NCBI GenBank assembly: GCA_934292955.1
Contig: CAKQXZ010000026.1
Coordinates: 1 to 26,718 of the forward strand
Direction of reading: 5' to 3'
DNA length: 26,718 bases
From: an uncultured Clostridia bacterium
Lineage (GTDB): Bacteria; Bacillota_A; Clostridia; Christensenellales; Borkfalkiaceae
Made by a program: the position numbers and the translations under genes. Shown one piece after another: positions 14,808 to 22,463 of the stretch (within the stretch, counting starts at the first letter, position 1; every line of letters begins with the position of its first letter). The notes under the pieces are model-generated. The model had not been told where the DNA came from. It ran no database searches and was given only the letters and a program-made list of their open reading frames with translations.

Positions 14808-14855
14808 GTCATCCTGAGACGTGCCCACTTGCCCAACCTACGAAGGATCCGGGCG
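14808..14855 (+). repeat. Repeat family A, copy 6
   Basis: GTCATCCTGAGACGTGCCCA, CTTGCCCAACCTACGA, AGGATCCGGGCG. The following bases to about 14903 (GCGCCGAATTCAATAAT..., CCTTATTACTCCAACGCC) match the flank of copy 4. It is preceded by CATATATCCC, as is copy 7. Confidence 0.82.
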
Positions 14856-14977
14856 CCCCGCGCCGAATTCAATAATCCGTCACCTTATTACTCCAACGCC
14901 CCGCTCGCATAATATTCAAACAAAATTCTTTCCTTTCCATTGTATAAACTTGCCGTTCACTGTCAAAAATAAACAGT

Positions 14978-15415
14978 ATGGAACTTACAAAAATAACAGA
15001 AACGGTATTGAAAAACGCTCATCAGAACATACAAATGGCACTTATCTCCCTTGACGACGTAATCAAAATCGCGCAAGGCGGACTTAAAGAAGAATTACTC
15101 AACGAGCGCGAAGGTTACGAGAAGATAATCACCGACGTAGCCGTCCTTGCGCACGACAAAAAGATAAAACTTTCCGATATCGGAACAATAAAAAAGACAA
15201 TGGTATCCGCATCGGTATCGATGAAAACCATGGTAGACGATTCCGATTCACACATTGCCGAAATGACCCTTAAAGGCACGGTTTTAGGAGTAACCGAACT
15301 CATAAAAGACATTTCCGAGTACGGACATTTATTAGACAAAGACGTCTACGAGCAACTCGAAATTCTTAAAGAGTTCGAAGAACAATGCGAAGAAAATCTT
15401 AAAAAATATCTTTAA
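14978..15415 (+). CDS. Small all-helical protein of unknown function
   Basis: 145 residues, acidic, with predicted long helices throughout: MELTKITETVLKNAHQNIQM, KEELLNEREGYEKIITDVAV, then a central segment with SVSMKTMVDDSDSHIAEMTL and a C-terminal helix ending EEQCEENLKKYL. The layout suggests a four-helix, ferritin-like bundle, but no complete metal-ligand set is evident. It resembles hypothetical proteins I have seen in Clostridia with an M-x-D-x-S-x-SHIAxM motif; no function is known to me. There is no Shine-Dalgarno sequence before the ATG; TATAAA at 14943-14948 could be a -10. Coding character (codon pattern, even composition) is good. It stands alone amid repeats on both sides. Confidence 0.75.
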   Translation: MELTKITETVLKNAHQNIQMALISLDDVIKIAQGGLKEELLNEREGYEKIITDVAVLAHDKKIKLSDIGTIKKTMVSASVSMKTMVDDSDSHIAEMTLKGTVLGVTELIKDISEYGHLLDKDVYEQLEILKEFEEQCEENLKKYL

Positions 15416-15777
15416 CTTTCCACAAATCAAACCTTGCCTTCGCCTTTTGGGTGATTAAGTCGTTCAGGCTGTATTTTTATTAGTTTCGGCAGAACAAACT
15501 TTGCTTTCCCCTTTGGGAAGAGTGGCACGCAAATGCCGAGAGAGAACTATTAGCCACTTCACACGCACAGTCTATTTCATTTCCGTCAAACATATATCCC
15601 GTCATCCTGAGCCTTGCCCCTTGCCCTACCTACGAAGGATCCGGGCGCTTGCGCCGCATTCAATAATCACGTCAACCTTACCGCACTGCTCCAACGCCGC
15701 ACACCATATTCCAATATTCTGCTGCCCGCAAGCCCCAGCCGCACACGAACCGTCCACGCCCCCTAAAAAACGCAAAA
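15416..15777. other. Repeat-filled intergenic region
   Basis: No gene is supported here. It holds two decayed C copies (CCTTGCCTTCGCCTTTTGG at 15432-15450; TTTGCTTTCCCCTTTGGG from 15500), A copy 7 with its ATTCAATAAT flank, and C/A-rich sequence leading to B copy 5. An open frame at 15501-16088 on the plus strand crosses these repeats and then runs antisense to the GH3 gene, so it is not a gene. Confidence 0.7.
15601..15647 (+). repeat. Repeat family A, copy 7
   Basis: GTCATCCTGAGCCTTGCCCC, TTGCCCTACCTACGA, AGGATCCGGGCG, followed by GCGCCGCATTCAATAAT as in copies 4 and 6. Confidence 0.82.
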
Positions 15778-15823
15778 AATCGACCTACAAACAAAGCAAA
15801 ACACCGTCTATAGGTCGATTATC
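15774..15823 (-). terminator. B copy 5: terminator of the GH3 gene
   Basis: On the minus strand AATCGACCTA (15820-15811) pairs with TAGGTCGATT (15787-15778), 23-base loop, then at least four U. The plus strand holds the B core CTATAGGTCGATTATC (15808-15823). Confidence 0.72.
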
Positions 15824-15832
15824 AATCTTTTC

Positions 15833-15856
15833 AGCCGCCAAACAGAGCGGCTTTTT
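15833..15856 (+). terminator. Plus-strand terminator facing the GH3 gene
   Basis: AGCCGC (15833-15838), loop CAAACAGA, GCGGCT (15847-15852), then TTTTA. It would stop transcripts entering from the left before they run antisense into GH3. Confidence 0.7.
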
Positions 15857-15878
15857 ATCTACCGATTTTATTTATCAA

Positions 15879-17903
15879 TTACAGAATATTAAACACCGAT
15901 TGCTGCGAATCTTCGGGCAGATCGATATAAACACTTGCCTTAAGTCTGATATCACGCGAAGACGAGCCTACAAGAATTTCAAACTCGCCGTTTTCCACAA
16001 ACCATTTCTTCATAGAAAGGTTATAATATGCAAACGAGCGCGCGTCGAGCGGAACGGAAACGCGAACGGTTTCACCCGCCTTAATTAAATTCTTAGAGAA
16101 GCCTTTAAGTTCTTTTTCGGGTCTTTTAACCGCCGAAAATACGTCTTTTACATAAACCTGAGAAACTTCTTTTGCGTCGATAACCGACCTATTGGTCACG
16201 TTATACGAAATTTCATAGTCGAGTTCGCCTTTCTTTTCAATCTTCAGATCGGAGTATTCGAACTGCGCATACGAAAGCCCGAACCCGAACGGGAACGCAA
16301 CTTCTTTGCCGAATTTATCATAGTATCTGTAACCCACGAAAATACCGTCGTTATACCAGGCGGTAAACGCGTCGCCGCGGTCGGAGCAGTTAAACGTATC
16401 TTCAAGGCAAACGGGGAAAGTTTCGGCAAGTTTACCGCTCGGGCAAACTTTTCCCGAAAGAATAGCGGCAACCGCTTCGTTAACGCCTTCGCCCGAGAAC
16501 CCGGCCCAGACGACAGCCTTAACGCTCGATATCCAGTTGCTCATATCCACCACGCCGCCCGCGTAAACCACAACGATAACGTTTTTATTGATCTTAGCAA
16601 GTTCGTTAATCGTCTGTTCCTGATAACTATTCAGTTTAAGCGACTCTCTGTCATGCCCTTCGCTTTCTGTCGGGCAGTTATTTCCAAGGCACACGATAAC
16701 CGCCGAAGCCGTTCTCGCCTTAACAAAATTCTCTTTCGAAGAATACGGATGATAAACGTCCCTGTCGCTGTACCCCGCTTTAAGTTCGGGATTGATTGCG
16801 TTAAGCAGATCGCTCAATCTTTTCTGCTTATAATCGGTTTCAACAAACGCCGAACCGCCCCCGCCGAGTAAAGGATTTTCAGACATATGCCCCACGACAA
16901 GCACGCCCTTGAACGCATTCGGGTCGCCGCTGTCAACAGCCGTAGTTTCTTTAAGCGGCTTAAGCGGCAGAATTCCATCTTCGTTTTTAAGCAGAACAAT
17001 GCCTTCTTCGGCAATTTTAACTGCGTTTTCATGCCGCTGTTCTTTGGTAAAAGCAGTCTTTTTAAGCTTGTTTTCCGTCTTCTTTACAAGTTCTATAATT
17101 CTTGCCGCGCACTCGTCGATCTGCTCGTCGGTAATGTATCCTTTATCATATGCGCTCTTAAGGTCTTCATATGCGTGTCTGCTGTCGGGCATTTCAAGGT
17201 CGAGTCCCGCTCTTACGCGCCTGAACTGACTATGCACCGCGCCCCAGTCCGAAACAACAACGCCGTCAAATCCGAATTCATCGCGCAAAACGTCTTTAAG
17301 CAGCCACTTGTTTTCCGAAGCGTAAACGCCGTTTATAAGATTGTAACTGCACATAACCGTCCAGGGCTTAGCCTTGACCGCAGTTTCAAACGCGGGCAGA
17401 TAAATTTCCCTTAACGTGCGTTCGTCAACTTCGCTCGACTGCGAAAGTCTTTCAAACTCGCGGTTATTCGCGCAGAAATGTTTAAGCGAAGTTCCCACCC
17501 CGCGGCTCTGCACGCCCGAAATATACGCATAAGCAAGATGCCCCGCAAGGAACGGATCTTCCGAAAAATACTCGAAATTTCTTCCGCACAGCGGCGAACG
17601 TTTAATGTTCACACCGGGCGCAAGCAGCACGTCGACGTCATGGTCGATGCAATCTTCCGCAATCGTCTGCCCGTCAAGATAAGCGGCTTCAACGCTCCAA
17701 CTGTTCGCCACGGTCGAAAGCGCAGGCATAACGGTACTTTTAACCGTCGAACCGTCTTTATCTATTTTTCTTACTCCGTGCGGCCCGTCCGACAAAAACG
17801 CCGATTTCAGCTTGCCGTTCGCGTCGTAAGTCTGCCAGCAGGTCGCGCCCGTCAAAAGTTTAAGTTTTTCTTCCAAGGTCAATTTTTTAACATCGGTAAT
17901 CAT
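15879..17903 (-). CDS. Glycoside hydrolase family 3 beta-glucosidase-like enzyme
   Basis: 674 residues without signal peptide, so cytoplasmic. The N-terminal TIM-barrel domain shows LSDGPHGVR, GRNFEYFSEDP, SLKHFCANN and the nucleophile Asp in GVVVSDWGAVHS (about 220). The alpha/beta sandwich domain has LLGGGGSAF and the acid/base Glu region ESEGHDRESL. A fibronectin III-like C-terminal domain begins near 570 (VAFPFGFGLSYAQFEYS). Family knowledge: such enzymes release terminal beta-glucose or related sugars from imported oligosaccharides; the sugar is not determined by sequence. GGGTG precedes the ATG. It is divergent from an AraC regulator, the usual arrangement for a sugar-induced gene. Confidence 0.93.
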   Translation of the reverse strand: MITDVKKLTLEEKLKLLTGATCWQTYDANGKLKSAFLSDGPHGVRKIDKDGSTVKSTVMPALSTVANSWSVEAAYLDGQTIAEDCIDHDVDVLLAPGVNIKRSPLCGRNFEYFSEDPFLAGHLAYAYISGVQSRGVGTSLKHFCANNREFERLSQSSEVDERTLREIYLPAFETAVKAKPWTVMCSYNLINGVYASENKWLLKDVLRDEFGFDGVVVSDWGAVHSQFRRVRAGLDLEMPDSRHAYEDLKSAYDKGYITDEQIDECAARIIELVKKTENKLKKTAFTKEQRHENAVKIAEEGIVLLKNEDGILPLKPLKETTAVDSGDPNAFKGVLVVGHMSENPLLGGGGSAFVETDYKQKRLSDLLNAINPELKAGYSDRDVYHPYSSKENFVKARTASAVIVCLGNNCPTESEGHDRESLKLNSYQEQTINELAKINKNVIVVVYAGGVVDMSNWISSVKAVVWAGFSGEGVNEAVAAILSGKVCPSGKLAETFPVCLEDTFNCSDRGDAFTAWYNDGIFVGYRYYDKFGKEVAFPFGFGLSYAQFEYSDLKIEKKGELDYEISYNVTNRSVIDAKEVSQVYVKDVFSAVKRPEKELKGFSKNLIKAGETVRVSVPLDARSFAYYNLSMKKWFVENGEFEILVGSSSRDIRLKASVYIDLPEDSQQSVFNIL

Positions 17904-17934
17904 TTTAATGCACCCTATGGATTCCTTTTGTTTT

Positions 17935-18012
17935 TGATATCACGATTGTATCAGTAAAAATTCTAAATTTCTACTCAAAAAAGTATATTTTATTCTCATT
18001 TTATGATATCAT
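17935..18012. promoter_or_regulatory. Divergent GH3/araC control region with two TGATATCA palindromes
   Basis: TGATATCA occurs exactly at 17935-17942 and at 18004-18011 (the latter inside ATGATATCAT). Between them on the minus strand is TACAAT as a possible GH3 -10 with a poor -35 (TAGAAA), which fits activator dependence. The AraC protein encoded alongside is the obvious candidate binder. Confidence 0.5.
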
Positions 18013-18018
18013 TGAGTT

Positions 18019-18792
18019 ATGGATAACGTTATTTACGAGCAGTACCGCGAAACAGGCAAAATTATAGTCAACCGCACCAATACGGTCGTATACCCGCCGC
18101 ACTTTCACATAAGCGTTGAAGTTTTCGTTATGAACCACGGCAAATGCACGGTTTCGTCCAACGGAAAAATTTACGAAATGACCGAAAACAGCGTAGCGTT
18201 TTTAGCTCCGTACGACACGCATTGTTATATAGACGAAAGTTTCACCGAAGAAAATCCCGAAAACTACATCGTTATAATTCCGCCCGAATACGCCGAAAAA
18301 TTCCTTGCCACCAAAAACGGTTTTTCGCCCGAAACCGCCGTCGTTCACGATAAAGAACTTTGCGATCGTTTAAGCGAAATCACCCGCAACTATCTTTCGC
18401 GCGACTATAATAAAGAAATACACGTTGCCGCGGTAGAACTGTTTTTCTCGTTTATATACCGGTCGTTCACATTCGTGCAAACCCGCCGTTCGGGCGAACA
18501 CGCGCTAATCTGCGAATTGCTCGGCTACATTCTTTCGCACTATAAAGAAAATATCACGCTCAACTCGATCGCAAAATCTATGGGCTACACCCCGTCGCAC
18601 CTGTCCCGCGTTTTCCATTCCTACTTCGGCATACGCATAAACGACCACATAAACAATCTTCGCACCCGCTATATTGAAAACGAGCGCGAACTCCACCCCG
18701 AAAAAAAGTTAATCGACCTTATTTTCGAATCTGGCTACGGCAGCATTCAGACCTATTATCGCAACAAACCCGCCACGGATGACGCTTTATAA
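18019..18792 (+). CDS. AraC-family regulator, C-terminus apparently shortened
   Basis: 257 residues. The N-terminal cupin-like sensor domain (about 1-110) has the typical YPPHFHISVEVFVM and VAFLAPYDTHCYI segments, which bind sugars in relatives. The C-terminal double HTH starts at ITLNSIAKSMGYTPSHLSRV. The second HTH reads LIDLIFESGYGSIQTYYR and then departs from the family: the usual F-K-x-x-x-G-x-[ST]-P-x-x-Y-R ending, about 15 residues, is missing and replaced by NKPATDDAL. A frameshift or truncation near 18765 is possible. It is divergent from GH3, so it likely activates it in response to a sugar. No clear ribosome binding site. Confidence 0.85.
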   Translation: MDNVIYEQYRETGKIIVNRTNTVVYPPHFHISVEVFVMNHGKCTVSSNGKIYEMTENSVAFLAPYDTHCYIDESFTEENPENYIVIIPPEYAEKFLATKNGFSPETAVVHDKELCDRLSEITRNYLSRDYNKEIHVAAVELFFSFIYRSFTFVQTRRSGEHALICELLGYILSHYKENITLNSIAKSMGYTPSHLSRVFHSYFGIRINDHINNLRTRYIENERELHPEKKLIDLIFESGYGSIQTYYRNKPATDDAL

Positions 18793-18821
18793 CCGCGCCG
18801 TTTTTTCCTGTAACAAACATG

Positions 18822-18870
18822 AAAAACGACCTATAAACAAGTAAAACCGCGTCTATAGGTCGATTATCGG
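18822..18870 (-). terminator. B copy 6: terminator of addA
   Basis: On the minus strand CGACCTATA (18862-18854) pairs with TATAGGTCG (18835-18827), 18-base loop, then five U (18826-18822). The plus strand has the B core CTATAGGTCGATTATCGG. It sits between the convergent araC and addA genes. Confidence 0.75.
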
Positions 18871-18929
18871 CACTTTCACACTTAAAAGCAAAAAGTGCAA
18901 CCCGTAAAAAACGGCAAACGCGCATGCTT

Positions 18930-21900
18930 TTATATTTCAACTACTTTATTTCCGTAAATATTTACAAGATACTTTTTAACAACTTTCTTTTTAAGAACTT
19001 TTTCTATAGCAAACGTATAGAGTTGCAACTGCTTCCTATACCGCTCCGCAAGCACGTCGGGGCGGTTTTCTCTTGTATATTTATAGTCGATCACCACCGT
19101 TTCGTCGCCTTTTACGCAAAGCAAATCGATAATCCCCTGAACAAGAATTTCGCCGTCGCCTTTATAATTTTCGTCAACGATTTTTCCCGGCATATACGCG
19201 GTAAACGGCTGTTCCTTATAAAGCGTCCATCCCGCAATTTTCCTGAAAATTTTCATATTCAGAATATTTTTTAATTTATCCCTGTTAAGCAGCGAAATAT
19301 ATTCTTCTTTGAGCATATGTCCGTCTATAAGTCGATTAATCTCACTTTCCGGGTCGGCGGAAAAGTCGCATCTTTCCAAAAAGGCGTGGTATGCGGTACC
19401 GATATCCGTTCTTTTTTCTTTCGCGTTTTCGCGCGTCTTTTTCTCTTTTACAATCCCGTCGAACGGCAAGTTTTCTTCGCACGACTTATTATCATAGTCG
19501 CCCGCAAGTCCGTTATACCCGTCCGCAAAATCGTCGGCAAGCAAGCCATCATCGCCTGAAAACACGCCGCCGAAATCGTCCACAATAAATCCGTCGTCCG
19601 CAAAATCGGCTTCACAAATGGGTGCTTTTTCATATTCGGGCGAATCGTTTTCGGTAAAATGCGCGGCGGCTGTAACCGACCGTTTGACCGACAGCCCGTC
19701 TTCCGAACTCTTATACTCGAAATCAAGGTTATTTTTTATAATTTCAGCCAATTCTTTATCGTAATCGCCTATTAAAACCTGCCGCACCTCGCGCTCGGAA
19801 AGTTTTCTTTCTTCCGCTTCGCCCGCGTCGAAAAATTCAAGGTCGCCGTCCGACAAAAAGTCGAAAGGACGTTTAACCGAATATATATCCCCTTCGAAAT
19901 GCCCGAATTTAAGCGCGGAGCATTCGCCCTGATATTCGCCCACAACGTAAAGATTATTTCTTGCTCTCGTCAGCGCGACGTACAAAATGCGCATCTCTTC
20001 TTCGCGTGAGCGTTTAAGCAGTTTTTTCTTAAGAAACAGCAAAAACGAAGTCTTTTTAACGACCATAGTCGACGGATCGTAATGAGCAATCGCAATTCCG
20101 TACTTGCGATCGAAAATAAAACTGCCGTAAACATCGCGGTCATTGTAATTTTTCATCGCGCCCGCGCAAATCACAACGGGATATTCAAGCCCCTTGGACG
20201 CATGTACGCTCATAATTTTAACGGCGTTTTCGTCGTCGTAAGCAACCGTCAGCGCGGCGACCGTCTCGTCTATCGCGGACAAAAACTCGTCAACTGTCTT
20301 TCCAGCGGCGGCACGGATAAACGCGTTCACCCTTGCCAGCTTGAACTCTCCCATACGCGAAGCGAGCCATTCCACGTCAATCTGATTTTCGGCAATCACC
20401 GCAGACAACAGTTCGTCGCACGGCATAAAGCCCGCAATCAGCCTGACTTTCGCCATATATTCGTCGAATTTTCTGAGTTTCAGCGCAAGTTCGTCGTCTT
20501 TATCGCGCATATAATTGCGGTACGCGTCCACAAAACTGCCCGAAGTCGTATATTTTCTTATCCCGAAAAGTTCCGCGTCGGTAACTTTGCCTATCGGGCT
20601 TTTCAAAACGGAAGCCAGCGGAACGTCGCTGTTAAAGCACCCTATAAGTTTAAGCAAATCGATTAAAAACGCAATTTCTGCATACTCGCCTATGCTTTTT
20701 TTCGAGTTTGCCGACACGGGAATCCCCGCCGCAATCAGTTCTTTGGCGTAAGCGTCGCCGCTCGTATTGGCGTTTCTTAAAAGTATCGCAACGTCGCCGA
20801 AATCAATCGTTTTCTTTTTGCCGTTCTTGCCGGTATAAATCTCCTTGCCGTAAAGGTCTCCGACCAGCTGTGCTATATATGCCCCTTCAGCGAAAAAGTC
20901 GCCGTCGTTTATCTTTTCAAGGTGCTTGACCACCCCGTAAACGCCGCTCGGCAACGAACTTGTTTTCTTGTTCTTTTTAACGACGTGAATTTCCGCAACG
21001 CCTTCGTTTTCGGGGTAATCTGCGCCGAAAATCATCGGGTTTCCCGCATAATCGACGTTCCCGCATTTCACGGTCATACTCCCCGAAAACACTCGGTTAA
21101 CCGCAGAAATAACGGCGTTCGTACTTCTGAAATTTTTATCGAGATCGATAACCGTTCCCACGCCTTGGCTTTCGAAAAGTCGGCGTTTATCGGCAAAAAT
21201 CGCAGGATTACACCCGCGGAAATCGTAAATATTCTGTTTTACATCGCCGACCATAAACAAATTATTGTCTGAAACCGCAGACAGAATAAACTCCTGAACT
21301 CCGCTCGTATCCTGATATTCGTCTGTAAAAACGTACTTAAAACGCGAGCGGACTTCCTTTTTTATCTCTTCGTTTTTAAGAATTTTAAGCGCGAAATGCT
21401 CGAAATCCGAAAAATCAAGGCAGTTTTCATCCCGTTTTTCTTCGGCAAACGCATCCGCAAACCCTTTAACCGCCTGCGAAAACGCCTTATAAACCTTAAG
21501 CCCGTCGGCGGCAAACGCAAGTTCTTCGTCAACGTCGTTCAGGTCGTATTCTTTCATCTTTTTGCGCCTGAATTCGGTATATTTATCGCCGAGTTTTTTA
21601 ACCGCGGCTTCTGCTTTAAGGTACTTTTCGTCGTCGTTTTTCTTTTTGGACGGGCGTTTTATGGTAAGTTCGTCAAGCCTTAAAACGATTTCGGCGCACG
21701 AATTTCCTTCGGCAACGCCGTTCAGCCCGTTTATCATAAGCGCGGCGTAATTTTCGAATTCTTCAAAACCGCAAAAATCACGGGCGCAGTTTTCGGCAAA
21801 TTTCGCAAACGCCCTTATTTCTTCTTTAAGTTCGGCGCACAACTCGTCGTTTATGTACTTCACACCGGCGGGCGTATAATAAAACTCGCCGCTTCTCAAA

Positions 21901-22463
21901 ACCGCAAACGGATCGGCTTCGGTCATAATGCCTTTATAAACCGAAACGATTTTTTCTTTAAGATTTTTATCGCTTCTGTACTTAAAAAACACGGGCAAAA
22001 GCACGCCGATTATCTCGTCGTTTCTCTCGTATAAATCGTCAAAATATCGGTCTATAGCACGTTTAATCAACTTTTCGCGGTCGGCGTCGCTCACCACCGA
22101 AAACGACGGATCCACCCCCGCTTCATAGAAAAATTCTTTAATTAAATTCTTGCAGAACGCATGCACGGTAGAAATATTTGCCGTCGGCAAAAGTTCCAGC
22201 TGACGAGATAGCCTTTTGCATTCGTTCTCGTCCGCGGTTTTCATTCTTTCGGTAATCGCGTCGGAAATTTTCTGTTTCATTTCGGCGGCGGCAAGCACGG
22301 TAAAAGTAACGCAAAGAATCTGATCCACGTCGGCTTTTCCGTCAAGAAAGTGCCTCAGAATGCGGTTGACCATAACGCAGGTTTTTCCGCTCCCCGCCGA
22401 TGCCGAAACCAGCAGATCGCCGTTATCGAAATCTATCGCCCGCTGTTGCTTTTCGGTCATCAT
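18930..22463 (-). CDS. addA: ATP-dependent helicase-nuclease subunit A
   Basis: 1177 residues. UvrD-type helicase motifs: Walker A ASAGSGKT (21-28), Walker B FTDEYQDTSG (about 379-386), GDVKQNIYDFRG, HASKGLEYPVV (motif V) and VALTRARNNLYV (motif VI). The C-terminal RecB-type nuclease has DIGTAYH, GIIDLL and VIDYKYTR (about 1120), the catalytic Asp/Asp-Tyr-Lys set. With AddB it processes double-strand ends for RecA loading. Between helicase and nuclease lies an acidic, Gly/Asp-rich linker of about 60 residues (DDFADGYNGL etc.). The start ATG overlaps the addB stop (ATGA); a second ATG follows at once. A G-rich site (AAAGGGGG) precedes. A 17-base B-like match lies at 19322-19338. Confidence 0.96.
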   Translation of the reverse strand: MMTEKQQRAIDFDNGDLLVSASAGSGKTCVMVNRILRHFLDGKADVDQILCVTFTVLAAAEMKQKISDAITERMKTADENECKRLSRQLELLPTANISTVHAFCKNLIKEFFYEAGVDPSFSVVSDADREKLIKRAIDRYFDDLYERNDEIIGVLLPVFFKYRSDKNLKEKIVSVYKGIMTEADPFAVLRSGEFYYTPAGVKYINDELCAELKEEIRAFAKFAENCARDFCGFEEFENYAALMINGLNGVAEGNSCAEIVLRLDELTIKRPSKKKNDDEKYLKAEAAVKKLGDKYTEFRRKKMKEYDLNDVDEELAFAADGLKVYKAFSQAVKGFADAFAEEKRDENCLDFSDFEHFALKILKNEEIKKEVRSRFKYVFTDEYQDTSGVQEFILSAVSDNNLFMVGDVKQNIYDFRGCNPAIFADKRRLFESQGVGTVIDLDKNFRSTNAVISAVNRVFSGSMTVKCGNVDYAGNPMIFGADYPENEGVAEIHVVKKNKKTSSLPSGVYGVVKHLEKINDGDFFAEGAYIAQLVGDLYGKEIYTGKNGKKKTIDFGDVAILLRNANTSGDAYAKELIAAGIPVSANSKKSIGEYAEIAFLIDLLKLIGCFNSDVPLASVLKSPIGKVTDAELFGIRKYTTSGSFVDAYRNYMRDKDDELALKLRKFDEYMAKVRLIAGFMPCDELLSAVIAENQIDVEWLASRMGEFKLARVNAFIRAAAGKTVDEFLSAIDETVAALTVAYDDENAVKIMSVHASKGLEYPVVICAGAMKNYNDRDVYGSFIFDRKYGIAIAHYDPSTMVVKKTSFLLFLKKKLLKRSREEEMRILYVALTRARNNLYVVGEYQGECSALKFGHFEGDIYSVKRPFDFLSDGDLEFFDAGEAEERKLSEREVRQVLIGDYDKELAEIIKNNLDFEYKSSEDGLSVKRSVTAAAHFTENDSPEYEKAPICEADFADDGFIVDDFGGVFSGDDGLLADDFADGYNGLAGDYDNKSCEENLPFDGIVKEKKTRENAKEKRTDIGTAYHAFLERCDFSADPESEINRLIDGHMLKEEYISLLNRDKLKNILNMKIFRKIAGWTLYKEQPFTAYMPGKIVDENYKGDGEILVQGIIDLLCVKGDETVVIDYKYTRENRPDVLAERYRKQLQLYTFAIEKVLKKKVVKKYLVNIYGNKVVEI

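Noticed and set aside
3098..15647. A repeats considered as a CRISPR array
   Set aside because: Copies are hundreds to thousands of bases apart with genes between them, their middles vary, and no cas gene is present.
15501..16088. 195-codon plus-strand open frame
   Set aside because: It runs across repeat family A, B copy 5 and then antisense to GH3; low-complexity Pro/Ser/Arg translation.
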